This document shows, piece by piece, positions 15,551 to 23,440 of a stretch of DNA of 64,000 nucleotides. How positions within the stretch are numbered: position 1 is the stretch's first letter; each line of letters begins with the position of its first letter. Position numbers and translations under genes: made by a program. Below the pieces are notes generated by a model. That model saw only the letters and a list, made by a program, of their open reading frames with translations, ran no database searches and was not told the origin of the DNA. This stretch comes from Bin87 sp965243255. Lineage in GTDB: Bacteria; Chloroflexota; Dehalococcoidia; Lucifugimonadales; UBA3495. Where the stretch lies: NCBI GenBank assembly GCA_965243255.1, contig CBDEUH010000004.1, positions 1,922,001 through 1,986,000 of the forward strand, given 5' to 3'.

Positions 15551-17827
15551 TTAGCCGCCGTTCCAGTCGGCTTCGAGGACGCTGCCGGGCGTGATGGGGA
15601 GCGCAGTCATGCGCTTGCCGGTGGCCTGTTCGACAGCGTTGGCGATGGCGGCCAGCGGGGGCACGATGGGCACCTCGCCGACGCCGCGCACGCCGTAGGG
15701 ATGGCCGGGGTTGGCGACTTCCACGATCACCGTGTCGATCATGGGCAGGTCCAGGGACGTGGGCATGCGGTAGTCCAGGAAGCTGGAGTTCATCATCTGG
15801 CCGTTGTCGCCGAAGTAGTATTCCTCGTTGAGCGCCCAGCCGATGCCCTGCACTGCGCCGCCCTGGATCTGACCCTCCACGTAGCTGGGGTGCACGGCCT
15901 TGCCGGCGTCCTGGATGGCGGTGTAGCGCAGGATTTCGGTCTTGCCGGTGTCCGGGTCAACCTCAACGTCCACCACGTGGACGCCGAAGGAGTTGCCCTC
16001 GCCGGTGGGGTCGAGGCTGGCGGTGCCGGTGATGCCGCCGCCAGTGGTGTAGAGCTGGCGGGCCAGGTCTTTGAAGGTGAAGCTCAGCTCCTCGGACTTG
16101 TGGCGGATGACGCCGGAGTCGTACTCAACCTCGTCGGCGGGCACTTCCCAGATGGACGCGGCGCGTTCCACCAGCTGCGTCTTGACGTCCTCGGCGGCCA
16201 GGATGGCGGCCCAGCCGGTGGCAAAGGTGGTGCGGCTGCCGCCGGTCACCATGGTGAAGCCGATGGAATCGGTGTCCACCACCTGGGGCTTGATGTCCTC
16301 GTAGGCGATGCCCAGGGTCTCGGCGGCCTGCTGGGCGATGGAGGCGCGGGAGCCGCCGATGTCCACGGAACCTTCGATCAGGTTCACGGTGCCGTCGGGG
16401 TTGACGGTGATGTTGACGCTGGAGTGGAAGCCCCGGTTCATCCAGAAGCCGGAGGCGATGCCACGCCCGCGGTTGGGGCCGGACAGGGGCGTGCGATAGT
16501 GGTCGTGGTTGCGGGCGGCTTCCAGGCACTCCACCAGGCCGATCTTCTGGAACACCGGCCCCTCGACCTTGCGGGAGCCTTCCTTGACGGCGTTGTTGAG
16601 GCGGAACTCCACCGGGTCAACGCCCAACTGCTGGCACAGCTCGTCCACCACCTGCTCGACGCCAAAGGCGGCCTGGGGCGAACCGGGCGCGCGGTAGGCG
16701 GCGGTCTTGGGCTTGTTGACCACAACGTCGTAGCCTTCCACGGCGCCGTTTTCCAGCTCGTAGCAGGCGAAGGCGCAGGTTGCGCCCTGCATCACCGGCG
16801 AGCCGGGGTAGGCGCCGGCCTCGAAGGCCAGCTCGATTTCGGCGGCGGTGATTTTGCCGGCGCGGCTGGCGCCCATCTTCACGCGCATCCAGCTGCCGGG
16901 AGCGGGGCCGCTGCCCTCGAAGACCTCGGTGCGGCCCATGAGCACCTTGACCGGCGCGCCCGCCTTGCGGGACAGCAGGGCGGCCACGGGTTCCAGGTAG
17001 AAGGACACCTTGCCGCCGAAGCCGCCGCCGATTTCCATGGGCGTTACGCGCACGTCGGACACGTCCACGCGCAGCACGTCGGCGGTGAGGTTGCGCACGA
17101 CGAAGGCGCCCTGAGTGCTGCACCAGACGTTGATCTGTCCGTCGGCGCGCCAGTGTGCGGTGGCGTTGTGCGGCTCGATGTAGCCCTGGTGGACGGAGGC
17201 CGTGGTGAACTCGCGCTCGACGATGACGTCGGCAGCGGCGAAACCGGCGGCGTTGTCGCCCTTCTCAAACTTCATATAGGAGGCGACGTTGCTGGGCTTT
17301 TCGGAAACCTCGCCCATGGCGGAAGTGTGCACCAGGTCGTCGTGGAGCAGTGGCGCGCCGTCCTGCATGGCGGCCCGCACGTCGATGACGGGTTCCAGGA
17401 CTTCGTAGTCAACGTCGATCAGCGCCAGGGCGGCCTCGGCGACGTGGGCGTTGTCGGCGGCGATGGCGGCGATGGCGTGTCCCCGGTAGAGCGCCTTGCT
17501 GCTGGCCAGGAAGTTGTCGCTGAGGAACTTGAAGCGGTTGTAGTCGTTGCCCAGCTCGTGCTTGCTCAGCGAGGCAAAGGGCAGGTCGGCGGCGGTTACG
17601 ACGGCGCGGACGCCGGGGAGGGCCTCGGCCTTGCTGACATCAACGGACTTGATGCGGGCGTGGGCGTGAGGACTGCGCAGGACGCGTCCGTGGAGCAGGC
17701 CGGTCAGGTTCAGGTCGGCGCCGTACTGGGCGCGGCCGGTAACCTTGTCCACGCCGTCAGGTCGGACGGGGCGCTTGCCGACAACGTCGTACTCCACCTC
17801 GGAAAGCACTTGATTGGGTGTGGTCAC
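15551..17827 (-). CDS. xanthine dehydrogenase-family molybdopterin-binding subunit
   Basis: 758-residue large subunit of a molybdenum hydroxylase. Molybdopterin motifs: GGGFGGK (about 265-271), AYRAPGSPQAAFG (about 372), GGSRASIAQQAAETLG (about 470) and RGVGEVPIVPP near the C-terminus, where the Glu is the catalytic base. It lacks the AYRCSFR loop of form I CO dehydrogenase, so it should hydroxylate an organic substrate such as an aldehyde, purine or N-heterocycle. It belongs with the FAD and 2Fe-2S subunits at 18736-20093, but a two-gene retropepsin cassette separates it from them. Confidence 0.9.
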   Translation of the reverse strand: MTTPNQVLSEVEYDVVGKRPVRPDGVDKVTGRAQYGADLNLTGLLHGRVLRSPHAHARIKSVDVSKAEALPGVRAVVTAADLPFASLSKHELGNDYNRFKFLSDNFLASSKALYRGHAIAAIAADNAHVAEAALALIDVDYEVLEPVIDVRAAMQDGAPLLHDDLVHTSAMGEVSEKPSNVASYMKFEKGDNAAGFAAADVIVEREFTTASVHQGYIEPHNATAHWRADGQINVWCSTQGAFVVRNLTADVLRVDVSDVRVTPMEIGGGFGGKVSFYLEPVAALLSRKAGAPVKVLMGRTEVFEGSGPAPGSWMRVKMGASRAGKITAAEIELAFEAGAYPGSPVMQGATCAFACYELENGAVEGYDVVVNKPKTAAYRAPGSPQAAFGVEQVVDELCQQLGVDPVEFRLNNAVKEGSRKVEGPVFQKIGLVECLEAARNHDHYRTPLSGPNRGRGIASGFWMNRGFHSSVNITVNPDGTVNLIEGSVDIGGSRASIAQQAAETLGIAYEDIKPQVVDTDSIGFTMVTGGSRTTFATGWAAILAAEDVKTQLVERAASIWEVPADEVEYDSGVIRHKSEELSFTFKDLARQLYTTGGGITGTASLDPTGEGNSFGVHVVDVEVDPDTGKTEILRYTAIQDAGKAVHPSYVEGQIQGGAVQGIGWALNEEYYFGDNGQMMNSSFLDYRMPTSLDLPMIDTVIVEVANPGHPYGVRGVGEVPIVPPLAAIANAVEQATGKRMTALPITPGSVLEADWNGG

Positions 17828-17861
17828 TTTGGTTCACCTCGTGGCGGTATTCGTTGGGGGA

Positions 17862-18302
17862 TTATAGCGCAAAGTCAGTATCCTTGACCGTGAACTCCAA
17901 ACGGCCGGCGGTGCGGTCATACACCATGTGACAGCGGTCAATAATATCCCGGCCCAACAGGGAGTAGATTGTATTTATCGGGTCGCTGGGCCGCTCGCCG
18001 GGCTTCGCGATGTTCACATCCGTCTCAAAGCTGTGAATTTTCCTGGCATCACCGTCGACGAACTCTACAACAGCGGGTTCCAGAAAGTACGTCGCTCGGC
18101 CACCTACCCCTTGCGACACTATGCCGCGGAGCAGCAGATCGAAAGGAACGCCGGCGGGACGGCTATCCCGGGGGTGGATGCACGTTACGTCCGCCCCGGT
18201 ATCTACCAGGAACGTTATATGCGTGGTCAGATTGAACTGGGGCAGCCGCAGGTAACCTTCGACGAATGGCCGGCCCATCAAACCGAATTCCCCGATGATC
18301 AT
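17862..18302 (-). CDS. retropepsin-like aspartic protease
   Basis: 146 residues, the size of one retroviral protease monomer plus a short N-terminal extension. The catalytic motif is FLVDTGADVTCI (Asp34-Thr35-Gly36) and the second family motif LLGRDII is at 115-121. Two copies would have to dimerise to form the active site. No signal peptide or membrane anchor. It overlaps its partner gene upstream by four bases. The biological target is unknown. Confidence 0.8.
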   Translation of the reverse strand: MIIGEFGLMGRPFVEGYLRLPQFNLTTHITFLVDTGADVTCIHPRDSRPAGVPFDLLLRGIVSQGVGGRATYFLEPAVVEFVDGDARKIHSFETDVNIAKPGERPSDPINTIYSLLGRDIIDRCHMVYDRTAGRLEFTVKDTDFAL

Positions 18303-18541
18303 ACGATCATCGTCACAGGGTTCGCCTCAAGGAACTCGATAACGACGTTTTCGTGTCGGATTCCACCCTCGTCCAACGCGGCGAGAACTTCGTCCATGGT
18401 GGCCCTGATAATCAGCTTTTCGCCGGCGGTCATCGCTACCCACTGGTCAGGGTACTTCTCCGTCAGTGCTGCCATTTCGCGCCGCATCCGTGATGCCAAT
18501 TGCCGGTATTGCAGCATTTGCTCCATCTGGGCAGTAGTCAT
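18299..18541 (-). CDS. small DUF5678-like protein paired with the retropepsin
   Basis: 80 residues, charged, mainly helical, with EKYPDQWVAMTAGEKLIIRA (about 28-47), which resembles the short 'YPxxWVA' domain often found next to small bacterial aspartic proteases. It is coupled by ATGA to the protease start and has its own promoter at 18590-18618. It may be a chaperone, substrate or inhibitor of the protease; that is inference. Confidence 0.65.
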   Translation of the reverse strand: MTTAQMEQMLQYRQLASRMRREMAALTEKYPDQWVAMTAGEKLIIRATMDEVLAALDEGGIRHENVVIEFLEANPVTMIV

Positions 18542-18589
18542 TTCGGTTCCTCGATAGGCGGCAGCGGTGTCATTACGAGCCCCATCGTT

Positions 18590-18618
18590 AACATAGCATC
18601 AGGCTATACCGCCGTCAA
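18590..18618 (-). promoter_or_regulatory. promoter of the retropepsin cassette
   Basis: Minus strand TTGACG (18618-18613), 17-base spacer, TATGTT (18595-18590), 49 bases before the first cassette gene. This makes the cassette an independent unit inside the hydroxylase operon. Confidence 0.55.
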
Positions 18619-18680
18619 AGTGCAGTATGCTGCGGCAATCGCTAGCAACCGTTCAGCGTTGCGACCTCGCTCAAAATATG

Positions 18681-18706
18681 AGGGGCAACCCTTGCGGGCT
18701 GCCCCT
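18681..18706 (-). terminator. hairpin after the 2Fe-2S subunit gene
   Basis: AGGGGCA (18681-18687) pairs with TGCCCCT (18700-18706), with extra pairing inside the loop. On the minus strand it is followed by CATATTTT. It probably ends or weakens transcription from the two upstream subunit genes. Confidence 0.45.
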
Positions 18707-18735
18707 AACATTCGGCGTTTTTGCGACGGCGGAGG

Positions 18736-19215
18736 TTAGCCGGCTTGCATTCGCTCTCCGGCGTCGAGGACGGCGCGGACGATTTTGTCGTAGCCGGTGC
18801 AGCGGCACAGGTTGCCGGCCAGCCAGTGGCGGATGCGGGCCTCGTCGGCGTCGGGCTCCTCGTCCAGCAGGGCCTTGGCGGCCACGATGAAGCCGGGCGT
18901 GCAGATGCCGCACTGCAAAGCGGCATTCTCCAGGAACGCCTGCTGTATGGGGTGCAGCCCTTCGGCGGAGGCCACGCCTTCGATGGTGTTGACCTCGGCG
19001 CCCTGGGCCTCGACGCCCAGCACCAGGCAGGAGCAGACGATGCGGCCGTCCAGGTTGACGGTGCAGGCGCCGCAGTTGCCGTCGTTGCAGCCCTCTTTGG
19101 CGCCGGTCATGCCGACGACGTCGCGCAGGCATTCCAGCAGGCTTTGGCGAGGCTCACAGAGGAAGTCGGCCTGGTTGCCGTTGATGGTAGTGGTTACGTG
19201 GACAAGTCCGGGCAT
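18736..19215 (-). CDS. 2Fe-2S subunit of a molybdenum hydroxylase
   Basis: 159 residues with two iron-sulfur clusters. The plant-type N-terminal cluster uses GCNDGNCGACTV and the Cys in RIVCSC; the C-terminal cluster uses CGICTPG and CRCTGY. It carries electrons from the molybdenum centre to FAD. It begins two bases after the FAD subunit stop. Confidence 0.93.
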   Translation of the reverse strand: MPGLVHVTTTINGNQADFLCEPRQSLLECLRDVVGMTGAKEGCNDGNCGACTVNLDGRIVCSCLVLGVEAQGAEVNTIEGVASAEGLHPIQQAFLENAALQCGICTPGFIVAAKALLDEEPDADEARIRHWLAGNLCRCTGYDKIVRAVLDAGERMQAG

Positions 19216-19217
19216 TA

Positions 19218-20093
19218 TTATTCCTCCCCTCGGGCGCGCCGGATGGCAATGTTCAGGGTGCGGCGGGTCAGCACCGCCACCAGGTGATGACGCTGGCGGA
19301 TGGTGCCGCGCATATCGGTGATGGGCGTGGCAGCTTCGCTGGCCAGGCGGCCAGCTTCTTCGATGGCCTCATCGGAGACGGCCTTGCCGGCCAGGCTATC
19401 GCCGGCGGCGGTGGCCAGGATGGGCGTGGGACCGACGGAGGCCAGGGCGATGCGGGCCGACTGGATGGTCTGGCCGGATGCGTCCAGCGTCACCGTGGAC
19501 GAGACGCCGGCCACGGCGATGTCCATCTCGTTGCGTGGGATGAAGCGCAGGTAGGCGGTGCCGGAGTTGGCGGCCGGCGCCGGCAGCTGGATGGCCACCA
19601 GCAGTTCGCCGTTTTGCAGGGCGTTGCGGCCGGGGCCGGTGCAGAAGTCCTCGGTGGGCATGGTGCGCCAGCCGTTGGGGCCGTTGATGTGCGCTTCGCC
19701 GCCCAGGGTAATCACTGGGGGGATGCTGTCGCCGGACGGAGCGGCGTTGCACAGGTTGCCGCCGATGGAAGCGCGGCCCTGGATCTGGATGCTGCCGATG
19801 AGACTGGCGGCGTCAATCAGGCCGGGATAGGCGGCGGCGACGGCGGCGTCCTGGTAGATCTGATAGCAGGGAACCGCGGCGCCGAGTTGCAGACCGTTGT
19901 CGTCCAGCTTGATTCCGTTCAGTTCGGGAATCTTCTTCGTGTCCAACACGACGTCGGCTTCCCGGCGTCCGCCGCGCAGCTGGACCAGCAGGTCCGTGCC
20001 GCCGGCCAGGGGGTAAGCGCGGTCACCGTTGGCCGCCATGATGGACACGGCTTCACTCAGGGACGTGGGGGCTTGGTAGTCAATGGCTCGCAT
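19218..20093 (-). CDS. FAD-binding subunit of a molybdenum hydroxylase
   Basis: 291 residues of the CoxM/XdhB type. FAD-binding motifs are PLAGGTDLL (about 34-42) and the TIGG-like segment, here RASIGGNLCNAAPSGD (about 107-122). The start at 20093 is preferred because GGAGGAGGTG stands just before it; longer reads upstream lack a ribosome site. It heads the operon, with a promoter at 20115-20144. Confidence 0.92.
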   Translation of the reverse strand: MRAIDYQAPTSLSEAVSIMAANGDRAYPLAGGTDLLVQLRGGRREADVVLDTKKIPELNGIKLDDNGLQLGAAVPCYQIYQDAAVAAAYPGLIDAASLIGSIQIQGRASIGGNLCNAAPSGDSIPPVITLGGEAHINGPNGWRTMPTEDFCTGPGRNALQNGELLVAIQLPAPAANSGTAYLRFIPRNEMDIAVAGVSSTVTLDASGQTIQSARIALASVGPTPILATAAGDSLAGKAVSDEAIEEAGRLASEAATPITDMRGTIRQRHHLVAVLTRRTLNIAIRRARGEE

Positions 20094-20114
20094 GGGCACC
20101 TCCTCCGGCGCAAG

Positions 20115-20144
20115 ATTATAGCAACGAATAGCGGCCCTGTCAGC
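20115..20144 (-). promoter_or_regulatory. promoter of the molybdenum hydroxylase operon
   Basis: Minus strand CTGACA (20144-20139), 18-base spacer, TATAAT (20120-20115), 22 bases before the FAD subunit start. Confidence 0.6.
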
Positions 20145-20279
20145 AGGACGGCGTTCCGCTGAAACCGGCCGGACACCCGGCGCAATTTTCACGCCGGCCG
20201 GCAGGGCCGACGCTTCACGGAACGGCGATTATCATACCCCCATACTGCCAGCGGCGCAAATGGGGAGCGACGGCATGGG

Positions 20280-21131
20280 CTAGGCCGCCAGCATCCCTTC
20301 CAGACGCTCTTTGACTCCGGGCCACTCGCTGTCGATGATGCTGTAATAGACCGAGTGCCGGTTCACGCCGTCGCGGGCGATGCGGTGGTTGCGCAGGACG
20401 CCCTCGCGGACGCCGCCGATGCGTTCGATGGCGCGCTGGGAGCGTTCGTTGCGGTGGTCGGTTTTCAGGCAGACCCGCAGCGCGCCCAGATCCTCGAAGG
20501 CGTGGCGCATCAGCAGGTACTTGCACTCGGTGTTCACCGCGGTGCGCTGGTAGGCAAGGCCGTACCAGGTCGATCCGATTTCCAGGACGCGGTTGGGGCG
20601 GTCGATGTCGATGTAGCCGGTGGAGCCGATGGCCCGCTCCTCGGCGCCGTGGATGACGGCGAACTGGACGCGCTCGCCGGACCGGTTGCGGGCGACGCAG
20701 GTATCGACCCATTCGCGCGCGTCGTCTAAACTGGCGAAGGGAGGAGTGGTTAGGTAGCGCCAGATGGATTCCTCCTGGCCGACGGCGTAGAGGTGGTGGG
20801 CGTGCTGGGGGCCGACGGGTTCCAGGCGGACGTGTTGGCCGACCAGTAATACGGGTTGGGGGTTCATACTGTCCACGCTCAGCTTCGCAGCCGAACTCTG
20901 CAATTTTCCATAGTACGGTTTGGCCGGTTCCACGCCATCGTCTTTGCACCAGGCCAGGTAGTCCTCAACGGAAATTTCGAACTCCTTGCGCAACTGCTTA
21001 ACGTCGGTGGCCTCGAATACAGTGGAGAAGCCGGGGCGCGCGTTGACTACCGTCCCAACCAGCGCCTGCGTTGCGTTGTCGTAGGCTACCGCCGCCAGGT
21101 AGCCCTTGTATTCCATCATGCTTTCCATCAT
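20280..21131 (-). CDS. HicB-like antitoxin domain fused to a GNAT acetyltransferase
   Basis: 283 residues in one uninterrupted frame. Residues 6-77 (MEYKGYLAAVAYD to PYYGKLQ) match the HicB antitoxin core, including VEDYLAWCKDDGVEPAKPY. HicB proteins normally go on into a ribbon-helix-helix DNA-binding tail; here that is replaced by a 10-residue linker and, from Met89, a RimJ/RimL acetyltransferase (VRLEPVGPQH, acetyl-CoA region near YQRTAVNTECKYLL, NERSQRAIERIGG). Met89 looks like an original start codon, so the fusion may come from a deletion joining the two genes. It overlaps the HicA gene by four bases. Without a DNA-binding tail, autoregulation should differ. Confidence 0.8.
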   Translation of the reverse strand: MMESMMEYKGYLAAVAYDNATQALVGTVVNARPGFSTVFEATDVKQLRKEFEISVEDYLAWCKDDGVEPAKPYYGKLQSSAAKLSVDSMNPQPVLLVGQHVRLEPVGPQHAHHLYAVGQEESIWRYLTTPPFASLDDAREWVDTCVARNRSGERVQFAVIHGAEERAIGSTGYIDIDRPNRVLEIGSTWYGLAYQRTAVNTECKYLLMRHAFEDLGALRVCLKTDHRNERSQRAIERIGGVREGVLRNHRIARDGVNRHSVYYSIIDSEWPGVKERLEGMLAA

Positions 21132-21391
21132 GGCCTGACTCCGATGTCATCGAGAAAGTTGGCGACGGCGCGAACTGCCGGCTGACCCAGGTTCGGACGG
21201 GGATGCGGACGATGGACAGTGGCGCTGACTCCGTCTTTCCTGAACCGAACCCGTGAGCCTGCTCCCTCCGTAATGTCAACGTCGAGCGCACGCATCAAGG
21301 ATACCACCTCCGACCAGCGGATGTCCGACGGGGTTGGCCTGGCGAATATCCGCTCCAGCGTGCGCCGGTGTCTCGAAGGCAACGTAGCCAT
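21128..21391 (-). CDS. hicA: HicA-like mRNA interferase toxin
   Basis: 87 residues. It has the double-stranded RNA-binding-like HicA pattern: IRWSEVVSLMRALD, EGAGSRVRFRKDG, then TVHRPHPRPNLGQPAVRAV and a final helix. HicA toxins cut mRNA and are neutralised by HicB. The toxin gene comes first and its stop overlaps the antitoxin start, the usual HicAB order. Confidence 0.85.
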   Translation of the reverse strand: MATLPSRHRRTLERIFARPTPSDIRWSEVVSLMRALDVDITEGAGSRVRFRKDGVSATVHRPHPRPNLGQPAVRAVANFLDDIGVRP

Positions 21392-21409
21392 GGCAGCAGA
21401 AGCGGGCGG

Positions 21410-22753
21410 CTAGTTTCCGTCTCCGCTGCTGGCGGCCGGCTGGGGCGCGCGCGTCTCCGTGCCAATCCACCGCCGCTGGGACCGGGCCGGCGGATTCGGC
21501 CGCGTGGCGAACAGGAAGGCCACGGCACTGACCAGGTACAGCGGCGTGAAAACCGCCAGCACCCAGTAGTAATTTCCAACCGCGTCCCTGACCAGGCCCG
21601 AAACCCAGGGCGAGAAGAACATCCCCACGTTCATGAACAGGCTCATGAACCCCATCAGCGTAGCGAACCGCGCGCGTCCGTAGTAGTCGCTGAGCATCAG
21701 CCAGTTCACCGACGTGATCCCCTCCACAATGGCGATGCCAACCACGAACAGCAACATCCCGAAGATGCCCGGCCCGATCCAAAGGCCGCCCATGCCGATT
21801 GCCCCGATGGCCATCCCGATTGCCAGCAGCACGTTGCCCCGGAACTTGTCGGACGTAACGCCCAACACGAACCTCAGCGGTATCCCCAGAAAGAACATGG
21901 CTGCCACCCAGGCCGACGCCTCGTTGGCCGAGATGCCGCGCAGCTCCATGATGGGGAACACGTGCACCAGCATCCCGTTGGTCACCGACACCCGCAGGAT
22001 CGCCCCCACCATGATCAGCCAGTAGGTGCGGGTCTTGATGGCTTCCATGAAGGAGAACCCTTCGCTGGCCGCGCTGGTCCGTCGTCCGCCGGAACCGCCC
22101 GAGGCCGCATCGTCCGGCACGTCGCCGTCCGGCAGCAACCCCATATCCTCAGGCCGGCTGCGGATGAAGAACGAGGCCGGAATGGTCATAACCAGGATAA
22201 AAACGCCGGTCCAGAGTATGGTATCCCGCCAACCGATCTGCTGGATGCCCAGATTCAGCAGGAGGACGACGAACGCGCCGCCGCCGGCGAAGGCCGTCAT
22301 CAGCGTGGACATGGCCACCGACCGCCGGCGGATGAACCACTGGTTCACCGCGGCCATCAGGGTCTGACCGAAGCCGGCGCTCTTGCCCAGGGAAATGATG
22401 CCCGAGAACAGGACGAGCAGCTCCCAGTAGGAGTCGGCGCGCGATAGCAGGATGGTGCCGATTCCCACCATCAACCCGCCGCCCAGCACCATGGGCCGGG
22501 CCCCGAAACGGTCCACCGCCCAGCCGATGAGGGGCCCGCCGGCGCTGCCCTCCGCCCGGGCCAGGCTGAACACCAGCGACATCTGAGCCGACGTGAGTCC
22601 CAGGTCGGTCTGTATGGGCGTGAAGAAGCGCGGAAACCCCTGGGAAATCGAGCCGTTCCCGAACATCCCCACAAAAGAGGAAACGACGACCACCCACCAT
22701 CCGTAGAAGATGCGAGGCCGTCGCACTGCTGCGTCGTCTGTCTGGTTCACCAC
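21410..22753 (-). CDS. MFS transporter, monocarboxylate/oxalate-formate antiporter type
   Basis: 447 residues with 12 predicted membrane helices. It begins RIFYGWWVVVVSSFVG, has the loop RFGARPMVLGGG, and between the halves carries RPEDMGLLPDGD, shared with the carriers at 52618-53910 and 61393-62718. Inner-membrane uptake or exchange of a small organic acid is likely; substrate not known. The start is GTG at 22753, only eight bases from a good TATAAT, so the message may be leaderless. Confidence 0.87.
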   Translation of the reverse strand: MVNQTDDAAVRRPRIFYGWWVVVVSSFVGMFGNGSISQGFPRFFTPIQTDLGLTSAQMSLVFSLARAEGSAGGPLIGWAVDRFGARPMVLGGGLMVGIGTILLSRADSYWELLVLFSGIISLGKSAGFGQTLMAAVNQWFIRRRSVAMSTLMTAFAGGGAFVVLLLNLGIQQIGWRDTILWTGVFILVMTIPASFFIRSRPEDMGLLPDGDVPDDAASGGSGGRRTSAASEGFSFMEAIKTRTYWLIMVGAILRVSVTNGMLVHVFPIMELRGISANEASAWVAAMFFLGIPLRFVLGVTSDKFRGNVLLAIGMAIGAIGMGGLWIGPGIFGMLLFVVGIAIVEGITSVNWLMLSDYYGRARFATLMGFMSLFMNVGMFFSPWVSGLVRDAVGNYYWVLAVFTPLYLVSAVAFLFATRPNPPARSQRRWIGTETRAPQPAASSGDGN

Positions 22754-22761
22754 AATTTAAG

Positions 22762-22791
22762 ATTATAGGCACGGCGCGGCGACGGGGTCAA
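22762..22791 (-). promoter_or_regulatory. promoter of the MFS gene, probably giving a leaderless mRNA
   Basis: Minus strand TTGACC (22791-22786), 18-base spacer, TATAAT (22767-22762). The expected start point falls within a few bases of the GTG start codon. Confidence 0.5.
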
Positions 22792-22888
22792 ACGGCGGGC
22801 TGGGCCATGCTTGACATACCGTGCCGACTGCAATACCGTTGCCCAAATTGCAGTCAGGCGCACCACCGACCATGCAGGAGGTATCCCA

Positions 22889-23368
22889 ATGGCCCAGATT
22901 GCCGGACTCGGCCACGTAGGCATCTACGCTACCGACTTGATGAAGATGCGCGATTTCTACAGCCGGGTGCTGGAGTTGAAGATCGCGGACGAAGACCTGG
23001 AAGAGCGCCGGATGGTTTTCATGAGTTCCGACCCCGTGGCCGAGCACCACGAGTTCGTGCTGATGGAAGGCCGGGTAACCTCGGACGACGCGAAGGTCAT
23101 ACAGCAGATATCCTTTGCCGTGCCGTCCATCCAGGATATGCGTGACTTCAAGGCGCGGATTGACGCCGAGAACCTGACCATCGACCGCATCGTGAGCCAC
23201 GGCAACGCCTTCGGAATGTACTTCTTTGACCCGGAGGGCAACCGCATTGAGCTGTACTACAAGACGGGCTTTCCGGTTCCGCAGCCCCACGGCGACCCGC
23301 TGGACCTCTCCCGCAGCGACGAAGAGCTGCTGAACGAGGCCAAAGAGTTGCTGCACAGCAAGCGTTAA
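22889..23368 (+). CDS. VOC family protein (glyoxalase/extradiol dioxygenase fold)
   Basis: 159 residues. Likely metal ligands: His in GLGHVGIY (about residue 8), His in AEHHEFVL (about 54) and Glu in GNRIELYY (about 125), the pattern of catechol 2,3-dioxygenase-like enzymes. AGGAGG stands eight bases before the ATG at 22889, which sets the start. Single VOC module, so it would act as a dimer or larger assembly. Substrate unknown. Confidence 0.87.
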   Translation: MAQIAGLGHVGIYATDLMKMRDFYSRVLELKIADEDLEERRMVFMSSDPVAEHHEFVLMEGRVTSDDAKVIQQISFAVPSIQDMRDFKARIDAENLTIDRIVSHGNAFGMYFFDPEGNRIELYYKTGFPVPQPHGDPLDLSRSDEELLNEAKELLHSKR

Positions 23369-23440
23369 TCGGCTGACGCCAGCTCGCGCCGCCGTTGTCG
23401 AGATTCCGGCAGCGGCGGCTTGTCATTTGCCGACATCCCC

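Noticed and set aside
15224..17887. 887-residue plus-strand reading frame
   Set aside because: Antisense to the molybdenum hydroxylase subunit, with low-complexity Gly/Val/His composition and no domain.
15551..20093. Carbon monoxide dehydrogenase (coxMSL)
   Set aside because: The subunit order and types fit, but the large subunit lacks the AYRCSFR active-site loop of form I enzymes.
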